Positions 10,901 to 23,378 of a stretch of DNA of 64,000 nt are shown piece after piece; the first letter of the stretch is position 1; each line of letters begins with the position of its first letter. The DNA is from Trochalopteron elliotii (Eukaryota; Chordata; Aves; Passeriformes; Leiothrichidae): positions 407,527 to 471,526 of the forward strand of contig JANPWX010000076.1 in NCBI GenBank assembly GCA_024734555.1, in the 5' to 3' direction. The notes below the pieces were generated by a model. The model saw only the letters and a list, made by a program, of their open reading frames with translations, searched no databases and was not told the DNA's origin. Both the position numbers and the translations under genes were made by a program.

Positions 10901-13900
10901 AGATTAATCCTGAAGAAGGGAATTACTTCTGAATTATGCCATGTCTGATTCATTCCAGCTACTTGCCATATACCTCTGATAATCAAACTTTTCTAGTAAA
11001 TATGTTCTTTGAAAAAAAACAAATTGTCAAGCTCAAGTGACACAGAACAAAAAGGGGTGAAAACCAAAAATTAGAGAACTACAAAAGTTCATTGATTTGA
11101 TTATTATGGAGATCTTCAATTTTTGTCAGAAATTTACTTACTGAATACAGAACAGATGCATGGAGCACAAAATTCAGAGTGACTTCTAGGATATTTAAGA
11201 ATTCACAAGATGCCTAAATATGCATCCAAATAACACCACAATGATGGAAAGTGAACAGTGGTTAGTTTTTTTTAATTTGGCTGCAGATCTAGTGAGAGTA
11301 ACTTCACCCTTAACTTGGGATGACTTCAAAGAATGACACTTTGCAAAGCTGTCCAAATCAGATGTGCTACCTGAGCAATGGTACTCTGTCTCCTCTAAAG
11401 TCCAAAAAGCAAGTGGAAACATTCAAACAATTTTAGGCTACATCCCATCAGTCTGAGTCCAACCACAGGCTAAGCCTATGATCAAATGCTGAACCTGACT
11501 GGGCAGATGGCCATGGCTGGATGTGTCCAATGGCACATGTCAGATGTGTGCTATAGAGATTCCTCAAAGTGTCAGGAAAAAAAAGTCAGTTTGAAAAACA
11601 AATTACTAATTATTAAGCTAATTATTAAAACAGTTAGTGAAAGTCAATTAAAAAGTCAACCATTACTGTTAATACTGTTAAAAAATGATAACTTGAGGTA
11701 AGCTGAAGCCATGGAAGTAAATGAATCATAAGCAGGGGAAAAATTATCATTAAGTTATAGTTCCCATCCTAAATAATTTCTTCCAGGTGTTTGCCTAATT
11801 TACTCTTAAAGGTGTCAAACTATGAAGAAGTCCCATTTTATCAAGGCAATATCTTATCAACATAATTTGTCAATGTTTTTAAAAGATTTTGTTCTTAGCC
11901 TTATTTTTTTTTCCATTTGGTGTTATTCCCACTATTTTATTCACTTTTCACTTCAAAGAAGATCATCTTCAATATTTTTTCAGTTCCCCAGTTTTAAATG
12001 TAACAGTTCTATTTGACATGTCCCTTTGCAAATATCAAACAAATAATTCTTGTTTGCCTTTCAAGAGCAACTTTCATCATATTAATTAAGAATCCATAAT
12101 ATTTCAGTTTTTATCATGACCTTTGTACCACTGTCATTAAAGATACAGAAGCCAAAATGAGTTAAGGCAATGTCAGGCATCACAAAATACTGCACCTGTA
12201 CTATAGCCTAGTCAATACTAGAAATTTATTCTTGATGTAGAGACAGAATTTACATGAATGAAAATCAGTGACAGAACTGCAATAGGTTTTCTTAGGGCTA
12301 GGATTTCAGAAAGGGGAATCCTTTTCTCTATCAATAATGTTTAAACAAAAGTTCATCTTTCATTCCTTCCCCTCCATCATTTGGTTCTTTAAGGAGATCC
12401 CTTATCTTCTGTGTATATTATTTTCCTGGTTTTGCCTTTGTTCAGTTATTTTTCAAAAATGTGTAAGTTATGAGCAAATGAGAAAATAATGTTAAGCATC
12501 ATTACATTGCTACTTAAGTAAACTGTCTGGTTCATATTCTAGCCTTCCATATAAAAGCTTTATAATTATTAAAGTATAATAAAAGTTTGTGAAAAGTGCT
12601 CCCATCATATTTTAGAATCAATCAAATTAAAATATTATTTCTATATTTTCTACTGAAAATTCATATATATCTATAAATTTATAGCAAATAAAATACAATT
12701 GATGATTTTGAGGACAAAAGATAAGAGTTCTGGGATTATTCAAGATTTGTATTATGTTACAGTAGAAGATTTTAGAACAGAAACATAGGCTTTTTATTAA
12801 TATTCCATTATTCTAATACTACATATTTAAGCACACAGTTTTTGTTAGACTCCTCTTGCTAACTCCAAGAAACAGGCACTGGAAGTTAATTTTATACTGA
12901 ATACTTGCATTCTTAACAATCTCTCAACCATTCACTTAACATAATTTAATAAAGACAGCTGTCAAAGTACAAGAAACAGGGGAATCATTAAAAATAGATA
13001 ATGGAGATTTCTGTGAAAGCGTGTTATAAATTTAAGTTAATCAGAAATGCTCAAGGCAAGCCTAAGATTCAGTGGGTGTTTTTAACACAGATACCTGGAA
13101 AAACTCCAGGATATCAGACTTCTGGCACCTCCAGAAATAACATATTTTCCCTTTCAGTCTGCCTAACACACACAAATTGCCACTAAGTAAATGGATTATT
13201 CCCCCTTCCATTTCAAGAGCTAAAATATGAGATAGAGCCAGAAAAACAAGGAAAAGATGAGGGGAAGATAGGGGAAAAATCAGAAAGGAGGACATGGAGT
13301 GGAATTGCATTTGAGGAGCTGTAGACTCCTGAAATGGCATGATGCCTCTGTGACGCAAGGCTTGCCTTGCTCCCCAATGGCTCACTGAAATGGCTCAATG
13401 ATTTTCTGACTCTTTTTCAAGTCTGCTGGATCCTGTGTGGTTCAGAGAACAGGAATGAATTTTCTTTCCAGTTCTGTAATTTCAAGTGCTACTGCTCAAA
13501 GTATAATCAAGCCCATTCTGTTATTACACAAGGTTCAGCAATAAACTGATGCAATAAAATTGTGTCTCTGACATAAAATCTGATCCCAGTGTCTTTGGGA
13601 ACTTGATTTCTGGAAACCTAGGAAGTGAAGCAACACTAATACCTTCCTTCAGAATAAATAGATAATATTCTTGCAATGATCACTCTTTATTGCCCTTTGA
13701 CATATGAGAAAAAGATGGTAGATCATGTGTTGTGTGATACTGAGCTGGTTTTCCTTGGTAATACATGTACCATATTAAACTGCTGTCAAATAATTAAAGG
13801 GCTGTTAGTTGAGAAGACAATACTCAGAAGAAATTTTGAAAAAGAATTGTTAAGATGAACCTTACAGAAAAAAGCAAAAATTAGCTTCTTTTTGAAAGGG

Positions 13901-16204
13901 CACAGTTTTACATCACATTACGCTGAATTCTACCTTAACCCAAGGGAAAAAAAGGGATTTTATGCATAGGAGCTGAAAAAATCTCAAGCCCAAACACCAA
14001 ATTGCTGTTATGAACGAGCCAAATGAAGATCACTGCCATTGCAAGCTCTCAGCTGGCCCAAAGGGAGGGAGGGCAGACAAGGTGTGGAGGTGGGACTGCA
14101 GCGTGAGTCATGCCAGGGTTCATTTACAGAAAGGTCAGTGGGGAATGGAACAGGGACCAGCTGGCATTACTCAACTGCTCTGTGAGTTCACATTTCCCAC
14201 ACCCTGGCTTTTTTCTCCGATTCCAGTATGTCCTTCCACTCAGCATCTTTTATTCGGAAAATCTGGACTGTTTCCTTGGAAAATGTATACACTCAAGTTA
14301 CTAGAAGCAGTTTTGTAAGCTGCTGCATGTCCAAAGCTCATGTCAGCATCATACAATGTCCCTAAGCACATAATTTCTCCTGGGCTGATAGCAGTAGCCC
14401 ATGAGTACTTGGTTCAGTTTTTGTATAAATTAATGACAATTTAAGTTTAGCTAAACTTTGCCTTAAGTTTCTGCTATTCATTTAAATAGTAAGTGAAGAA
14501 AAAAAGAAAAATAATACAGAGGATAATAAAGATTATCCTATGTGTTCCATGAATAAAAATATTTCCATCCCAGCAGCTGAGTGTAGAGTGTCTTAGATTC
14601 AATTTTATTTATTACAGAAAGCAAGGGTAAAAATAAACATCTCCTACTGTGTGTTATTTAAATACAGTAGGCCATTCTAAGTAACTTCAGCTATATGTTT
14701 AGAACTAAAAAAAAAAAGCAACAAACTAACCAAACCACAATAGCAGAGGTCTTTTCTTGTATACTTAATGTCTTCAGAGGCTTTTTCTGTATTTTTTAAG
14801 ACTATGAAATTGGTATGCTCCTTTTTCTTCAAGCAAATTTTATGCTGAGCATTTTACATATCATCAACATTAAATATTGACAAGACCTGATTAGGGTTAG
14901 TTTTCTGAGATGTTTTAATAACATTACAATTTTCATTCAGATTTCAAAACTTGGAATTTCTTAAGTGATATCCAGGAAATATTTAGATGATTTAAAAAAA
15001 ACCCCAATACTGTGATTTCACAATGCCACAACTCCCAGAACTGAGCCTAGCTGGAAGAATTTGTTTCTGACAGTAAATTTGGACCTGAATAATGTGCAGT
15101 TCTTCAGTAAGTGTGCCCAACAGACAAACTTTCTTACATCTGGCATAAAAATATACAGATTATTGGAGAACATCCTTCTTTCCCCTACCATTCTTGCTGC
15201 TATGTACCAGGATTGTTGATATTCAGTGAAAAAACTCAACAGAGCAAACACATTATTTGTATGTATGACACCTGTTTACAGAATGCTAACTTTTGTTTAG
15301 AAATTCCTACTGATTTTCAAATACAGATTAAACAAGTTTTGTAGATTTGTATAGAATACAGAATTTTTTTTGTAGTTAACTATGCATATTCAGTGGAATC
15401 ATATCTTCATATTTTTACTCAAAGGTTAGGCACAATATAGCTATAAGCAGTTTTATCTAAAAATCACTACCATGTGGGTCAGAAAAAACATGCAAATTGT
15501 CATAATGTTGTGTGCATATAACAGTAGAGTTCAAAGTGGAATAATACTGCCATAATGAGTTTTAAAAAGGGGAATAGGTCATGCCAGAACAAGATTCAAC
15601 AGTTTCTTTCATCCAATTCATTCCAGAGATTGCAAAGTGTGCTGTCAAATAGCTTGGGCCTGATATAGCTGACCTCACTTTTGAGTTACTACAACTTGGC
15701 ATTCGTGGTCTTCTAAAGAAAGAATGCTAGAAGTACGCTATTGGGAACTACCCTTGGAAATTAAAAGCATTCCAGGTCAATGGCCCTACAAGCAGTTAGA
15801 CATAATCCTCCAGATGCTGAGCTCAGCCCGTCCCACCACGTGCTCTGCCCACCTGCCAGGCAGCACATCTTTCTAAGAGCCACAGTCTCACAGTCTCACA
15901 ATAATAAAACACATAATAAAGACCTTCTTGAGCCCTGAATTTTATAGGGCAAAAGTATTCATGGAGACTAACCATGCTGGTTACTGCATCATTCTCCTGC
16001 CCAGGCTGTGCAAGAAAGTAGGAGCTCCACAAAGAGCAGAGAAAGTGGAATAGAGTGAGTTTTGAAGCAGGAGTGTTTTGTGGGCAGTGAAACAAGCAGA
16101 TGTAAAAGACAAATTCTGATGACAAGGCCAAATTCTCTGTAAAAACATCCTATACAATGACAACACTAGTCATATTTCTTTCTCACCAATATTGTAGAGA
16201 ATGC

Positions 16205-16275
16205 ATTAAAAACAAAAACAAAAAACCCAAACAAACAAAAAATGCCCACATACCACAAAACACCAAAACAAAACA
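16205..16275. repeat. A/C-rich low-complexity tract
   Basis: Repeated aaaaac and caaa units with almost no G or T. No coding or regulatory content is recognisable. Confidence 0.7.
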
Positions 16276-19200
16276 GGAGGTGAACCAAAATACTATATTG
16301 TTACAAACACTTATATTATATTCTTATAAAGCATTATATTCAGGATCTCTTAGGTCACTTAGGATTTGGAGGCTTTCCAGTGGACAGATGAAGGATGTTC
16401 AGTTACCACAACAGGGCGCACACACACCCATGGGAAGCGTGCTGGATCACAATGTGAGCTTTGCTTCTAACAGAATTACATATGACAGGAACATGTAGAC
16501 TGTGTTTAAATTTATTTTTATCATAAAAATGTTCAAGGATGAAGCTTACCTCTTGATTCTTAATTGCTTTCCGAGTAAACTGGTCCCTAACTCCTGCCCT
16601 TTCACCTTCATTTTCACTGTGCTCACTTAAAGCTTGTCAGGTACTAACAATAGCGGGGTGGGGATTCTTAATCACTATTAAATTTATCAGCTTTCCTCTG
16701 CATCTCTTAACTAGTTGCCCACTATTTTACAATGGGTTCAGCTCCTCTCTTAAACTGGCAAATCTGGTTTGAGTTACAAATCCCGACAAAGGGAGAGCTA
16801 CTGGTAAAGGACCTGGATCACTTGGGCACAAGTACCTTTGGAAGGGATCTTCATTGTATCAATACTAACAATTGCCTTTAGCTACGGCAACACTGGAGTA
16901 GACAGAGTTTAAGACATCTCCCTCTGTAATTTTTCCAAAGCAGCAAGTTCTGCTCAGGGAGGGAGCAGAAACGTAGAGCCTCCGGCTGCAGCCACAGCAT
17001 CTTCCATCAAAAGAGGTGGAAAGAAAAGGATCATAAGGCAGGGCAGTCCAGGCCATCTTCTGCTCTGAAAATGCTGTACCTGTAGCTGGTGAGGAAAAAA
17101 GAAAGAAGGGACGGGAATGTGTACATCCAGAAATTTATTTCTTCTTACATACAGAAAGGGGAAGAGAGTTAAAAAAACCCTCTAATATTATTTCATAAGG
17201 TGTTACTCTCAAACACATCCAGCTCAGGAGTCAGATTGATATAGTGCTGCTACAAAATAGTTTACTGGCTAGACTTGTGTGTCCCTCCTGTTTGAGTATG
17301 TTTTTTTCTGATCTACTTCTGCCACCCAGTGGATATCCCATATGAAAACTCCTTTGTGTTTATTTCAAGAGATGTCCCAGATTCTGTTCTCTGTGTGATT
17401 ATGAGCAGGTAGCTAATATCAAGGTCTTAATGGGCAGGAATACGGTGGAACATAATTTTTTAGGGGCTTTGATGTGTTTTCTAATATTGTAATAATGCCT
17501 TCTCACCCCACTCCCAACTTGGGGTTTTTTTCTGCAGTTTTACAGCTTTGAAGGAGAGATAAAAACACTCCTTTGACATACAAGGTATTGTCAATTAAAC
17601 TAGCTCATCAGAAACCAGAGAAGACACTCCAGTAATTGCTGCCTGTTAAAAACCCTTAGGAAAACAAATTATTTTTTTTCTAACAGCAGCTCAAATATCA
17701 TGAAATAAGAACACCTAAAGCCACACACTGAATTCAAAAACAGACATAAAAGCTGTGCCTAAGACAGCACTATCTATGTGCTTTGTATGATTAACTGAAA
17801 AAAAAGCTGTGGTATAATAAATACAATCAGTCTTGAATGGGACACTTCCTAATGTTAGAAAATTTACTTTCCAACATGGAAAATATTCTTATGAAGAACA
17901 TTTGTATTAAGATTGATATCAAATTCATCTTCCATCTAAAAGGCTTCTTGAAACCTGCTAAACCTCATATAAATCAATGGAAAAGTCCTAGCTGTAAGGT
18001 TATCTTCCACCACAAAAAAAACCAGATTTAAAAAGAGAAGGCATTACAAAATACTCTGAACAAGGTCAAGCTCTGAAATCCTCAGCTCAGCAAGTCTTTA
18101 TGTGTGACTAGCCATAACAGCTGTGGTATGAACAATTTAGTGTTTACAGGACTAGGACTCAGAAGCAAGCTCATAGTCTCACTTTTATCCACCCATTGCA
18201 CATTCAGGCAGAGGCCAGTCTATGGCCTGAATTTTCTTCAGTAAGATGGGGAAAATGGAGATGTTAAGACAACTATTAAAGTATAAATGCATATTGTTCT
18301 CATCCTTTTTTCTTCAGCAAATCATCACATCAGTCAGTTCAAATAATTTGTAAATCTGGTCTCCAAAGTGAAAGAAATTGCAGGATTTCTGAGCTGAGGT
18401 GAAGATAGTGAAATAACTGTCATTCAGTGCTGGGTGGCACTAGCACACACTCAGTGGTTCAGGGCAGACTACACTTTTCTTAGATCCTTCTCTGACTTCT
18501 GCTTGACCCAGAAATACAAGTCTCTAAATTAGTGCGGTACTTTCAAAAAAAGTACAGATAGTATCTCTACAGACAATATCTTAAAAAAAAAAAAACTCTG
18601 AAAAATCCTCACCTGTGTTGTTAATGCAGTTTTTAAAAGTCTGCACTCACCAAGCCCATGTCCTCTTGTACCTTCCTGAACTAGCTGATCCTTCCTGTTC
18701 ATGGCTCCTGATGCTCATAACTCAACCTCGTGTCACTTACAGACAAGTGTCTCCGTTTGTCTTGCATCCCCAAGAGGAAAGTTTGGGAATGGTTGTTATT
18801 TCTGTCTTTCTCCCTCCCTTGATAGTCTTACTGAGGAGAGAGACACTAAGCAGACCAGAATAGGGGATGTGTTCTAGCAGATGAAAGGATTGAACCTCCA
18901 TTTTCCTTTTGTCCAGTAACTTCAAGTTTATATGATTCATCAGGAAAGACCTTAACTCAAGCTGAGCGATAGATCTAGAATATGCAGTATCTCAGCTATC
19001 CTTTCCCCAGCAACAGGTCTGGCAGCCAAAGCAATGAATGAAACAGCCTTTTGAATTTAACCCTTTCTGAACTTATGAACTTAACACTTCCTGAACCCCG
19101 TGGTCTCGTTTCTCTAGATCTCATCATTGTTTTCACCATGGGCTGCAGAAGGAATCTCTGCTCCAGTACTTCCTGCATCTCCTCCCCTTTCTTCTTCACT

Positions 19201-21394
19201 GACCTTGGTGCCTGAAAAGTTGTTGGTCTAATATATTTCTCTCTTCTCTGGCTGCAGTTGCCCAACCAATGTTTTTTTCCCTCATAATTTTGCTATTATC
19301 CCAGAGGTGTTACCACTGTCACTGATGGGCTCAGCCTTGGAGTCAGCTGGCACTGCCTCTGTCATATGAGCTTCTGTCAGTTTTTCACTGAAGTGACCTC
19401 TGTAGCCTGCCAATACCAAATCCTGGACATTCAAACCCAATAAATCTGTATTATTTTTTCCCTGCAAGTAAAAACTCACCCTTGGTTCCTGCTGAAGGAA
19501 ATGGAAAATTCACTACAGCTTTAGCTCAATGAGAACGAAATCAAGTATAACATTACATCAATAAAAGTCCTTCATGTTCCATGTCAGTGCTTCAGCTACA
19601 TTTAGACTTGTGAAATGGGCTTATTTTTCTCTTCCAGTACAGTTACCTAGTGCTCAGGATATACAAGAATATCCCAATGTCCTGGATAAACCACCAGCAA
19701 GTTTCTGCAGAGGGGGAAGTTGCTGGAACATTACTTCCTAATGCTGTCTGCAGAAGCAGACATTTGCACCAAGAACATTGTTTGATACACTTCTAATTGT
19801 AAGAATTTCTAGAAAAGGTAGTCCCTCTAGTTAAGGAGCTTTAGAAACATCAGGAAAAAAAGTAGAAACAGCTCCATCAAAAAATCTCACCAAAATGCTC
19901 CCTAAATTCCCTGTAATTATCTGGTTAACAGTGTTTGGCTATACTGCTGCCTTCTAGTATCCAGCTAGGGCTAAAAGTATATTTGTAGTCAAATATTCCA
20001 ATGTGGTTGTTTTAAAAGATGGCTTTTACAAAAATAAGAAAAAATTTTACAAGCAAATATCTATGATCTTATCAGATTGGTTTCATTTCTTTGTAAGGTT
20101 AAATTCAGATTCAGCAAGCCAGAAATCTTTCCTAGAAACATCCCTCTGTATCAAAAAGACAGGGGAAGTGTTAATCTATTTCTGTGACAGAGAAAAAGAA
20201 GATAATTCAAAAACCGTAAGCAACCACAAACAATTTCTGAAAGTCACCAGGAAAAGCTCATGGTTAGAAAGGTGTCATTCTACAGAAATCCTGCAGCACC
20301 AATTCAGTATTCACTCAGCAAGAAGAGAACTGTCTTTTGAGTCATTGGTATCACCACTTGGACACCAAGACTTTCCCTACCATAGGACTTTAAAATTTGT
20401 TTCTCAGTTTTGAAACCATAATTGGCAATGGCTGCAGTAGCAAGGAGACTCACTGCAAAACAAATGAAAGTTGTTTCAGTATGATTTATCACTACTAATC
20501 CTTACACATCCCCACTATAGACTATTCAGCCCTTGTTTTCCTTCCATATCTTCTGCCAACCTTTATGCAGTTTGGCACACAGGGAAAACTGCCACAAGCT
20601 GCAGCTGGTCCAGACCTGTGACAGGGCATAGACGGCATTTGCTGCCTGACCAGCCTCTGCTGCCAAGAAGAAGAGAGGCTGAATTCTGTTTGTCTTGCTC
20701 AAACCAGAGTGCTAACCCCAGCCACCCTTGGTGTTTACGTTTTCATGTTTTAGAGTTTATTAGTTTGTATTTCCCAAAGCTTGTGGGACCTTGACTACTT
20801 ACTCTAAGATGACTCACATTTGGCTGAAATTAGACAATGGAACATGGAAAGATGACAGTAAGAGCAATACAAAACCTTCATGTAGGAGACAAGTCATAAA
20901 ATCAACCTTCTCTGCATTTGCTGTGGGCTGTCCTCTGTTTTAAGACTTTCAGATACTCCCCAAAGGGAAAGAAGTCATTTGTACCACCAGCTGCCTTCAG
21001 TAATAACAATTTTATGGTTCTGTTGAAGATAATGACATTATGCTACATGTATTTCAACTTTAGACTCCAAGAATACACTAAACTGCAAGAGACACACGTA
21101 GGTATTGCAGGGAGAATTTACAACAGCAAAGAGCTGTCCCTCTTTGAAGGAGAAATGCATTCATAATACAGAAAATACTACAACATTAAAAACCTGTCAA
21201 CTAAACTAACAATTTTATATTTCTGATCTCATCTAGTTTTTCAAGCAATTATGTAACTTCAAGCAATTTCCATATCTTCATACAGGCCAAGTTTCTTAGC
21301 CTAAGGTTCTGTGGTTGTAAAGGAGTTACACAAAGGAAGCATCTAGTATCTTTCGTAAAAGAAGTTAATTCTTCTCCATCATGCTTTTATATTT

Positions 21395-21443
21395 ACCATT
21401 TACAGATTTGGTACCATTTACAGATTTACCATTTACAATTTGG
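21395..21443. repeat. Short tandem repeat, three copies of about 16 bp
   Basis: Copies are accatttacagatttggt (21395-21412), accatttacagattt (21413-21427) and accatttacaatttgg (21428-21443). They differ by small indels, consistent with slippage. No function is implied. Confidence 0.85.
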
Positions 21444-22346
21444 TGAAAAAGTGGCATAGCTCCTTGTCAAGGTACTAACTTTCTCCTTAAAATTTAATGT
21501 TAGCTTGCTTGGTAGCGACTTATGTCAGACTTCTTAAAGCACACAGAATAGAAGGCAAATGCTATTCCCTCCAACATGTACTCTTTTCTGATCATTCTTG
21601 ACTTAAACAACTACTATTGCCTGAAGAAGAAAAGTGTTGTCTTTATTAAGGAAATAAAAAGAATATTTAATCAGAGACCTATGAAAATAGAAATCCACTA
21701 AAATTGTACAATTGTGCCACAACTCTCGCAATTCAATACTTTACTGGATCACCTAGGACTCTGCTAACAATAGATAAATGCATTTTGTCATCTCTAAGTG
21801 AATTTATTATTGTTGAATGTTTTTAAATGACCATGCTGAAGCACAGGACTTTCTGTTCACCTTCTAGTTACACCTTGAGGCAGAAGATATGATAGTTTTA
21901 CCCTGTAGCTCAGTACAGTCCGGGAGGTGCAAAGAGAAGATGTTGCCATTACTAACCCTAGGACTGATTCCCACAGCAGCCTGTATTCTGAGTAACACTC
22001 ATGGCTGAGAAACCAGCATTTCTAGTGCAGCCTACAGCATTTGGCAAAGGTGACAGCTGAGCTTCAGAAATCTTCACATCACACATGCAGGACATATAAC
22101 AGCACAGCGCAGCTGAGATCAGGTACCAGAGCAGAGCTTACCATGACAGCAGTGATTAAAACTTCTCCACTTCCTCCATGTACTTTTAGATCTGGCTGCT
22201 AGGATGACAGCTTGCTCAGAGTGATATGAGAATGCTTCAGTTTGAGAATTCATTTTTTTTTTCCCCACAGAGAATCATAAGTGTATGTTGACTTCTTAAT
22301 GAGTGATTAAAATCCCAAATCCCACAGCAGCCATCCTCAACACGCC

Positions 22347-23378
22347 ATGGCCCTTGCTTCCTCTCTGCTGAGAGAAGCCAAGGAAGTTTTACACAAGGCC
22401 AGACTTCTGGAGCCCAGGTGCTTTTCCACAGGCAGAGGGGAGAGGTGTGGGAAGACATTTGTAGATTTTTGTGGGATCACAGTGTGCAGGCAATCAAAAA
22501 ATTGTGCTGACCACCTGCACCCTGATTTGCTGCTCTGCTTCTCACCCTATTTGCTTCAAAGCTGGCTTGGTAAGAGAAGGTTGGTACCTTGTTTTGATAT
22601 CAAATCTGAAGCATATGGCTGCTATATTTATAACTCTCTCAGACTGTCCTTTTTGCCACTGGTAGTTGTATTAAAAGAAAAGTGGGCCATGAAAGGAAAA
22701 CAGCAGCACTTCCATGTGGACATGGAAAGCTCGTCAGGGACAGCTCACTGTGTTCAAAGGTTATCTGGTGGCCTGGAGCCCCATGCCTTGCTGAATGCTG
22801 CTGACACACTGGCTTCATGGGTTTCCAGTGACACCAAGTTCAGCACTCTCTCCATGCTGGCAATGAAGAGGCATTATTTGTTTTCCAAGTTCTGATTTCC
22901 ATCCAAAGGCAAATTGGCTGGCAAATGGGTTTCAGTGACTCTGCAAGCTGGGGAGGAACAAGCACTGGAGAGGTGGCAGGCCTTTTCTTCCCCTGCATCT
23001 GGGAAGAAGATTTCAAAGACAAAGCCTGTGCAGACAGGGAGGAGGCAGAGGGAGGTGGAGAGAGACAGTCCCTGTCTGTGCCAAGTGCAGGCAACCAGGG
23101 GGGATTGCAGCAAGCAGCTCTTGGGAGAGCACTTGGTTCTGGCTTCAGTTTTGTTTTTGCTGTGTGAGGAACTGCAAAGCTGCTTCTTCTCAGAGTACAT
23201 TAGAAAGGCTGTAAATTCTCCTAGCAGAGCTGTCCCTTGGCAGACACTGCAAGTGCAATCACATAAATGTTTTGGGGCTCCTGCAATTCCCACATCAAGC
23301 AGGGCACCCATGCACCCCTCAGGAACTGACCTACACAGAACCAGGCTCACAGGCACAACAACTCTGATCCACTCCTAA
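22347..23378 (+). other. GC-richer segment with a stop-poor frame
   Basis: One plus-strand frame is open from ATG 22347 for 182 codons, meets a single TGA at 22893-22895, and is then open again to 23378. Both parts are in the same frame, giving about 344 codons with one internal stop. The minus strand also has a 160-codon open frame here, which suggests that higher GC content thins out stops in all frames. The peptide matches nothing I recognise. It could be a decayed coding exon, an LTR-type repeat or just GC-richer non-coding DNA. Confidence 0.15.

Larger units (their letters stand above)
7998..22346. other. Long non-coding stretch
   Basis: Mostly AT-rich DNA with short A-runs, one A/C-rich tract (16205-16275) and the small tandem repeat at 21395-21443. 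Open frames reach 136 codons (20003-20413) but none has recognisable content. I find no exon pair with matching phases and no tRNA- or miRNA-like fold that I can defend. Confidence 0.55.

Noticed and set aside
13351..13366. Short palindrome gcaaggcttgccttgc
   Set aside because: Arms of only 7 bp are common by chance in 64 kb.
18886..18895. B-box-like GGTTCAATCC on the minus strand, suggesting a tRNA or SINE
   Set aside because: There is no A box, acceptor stem or cloverleaf upstream, so it is a chance match.
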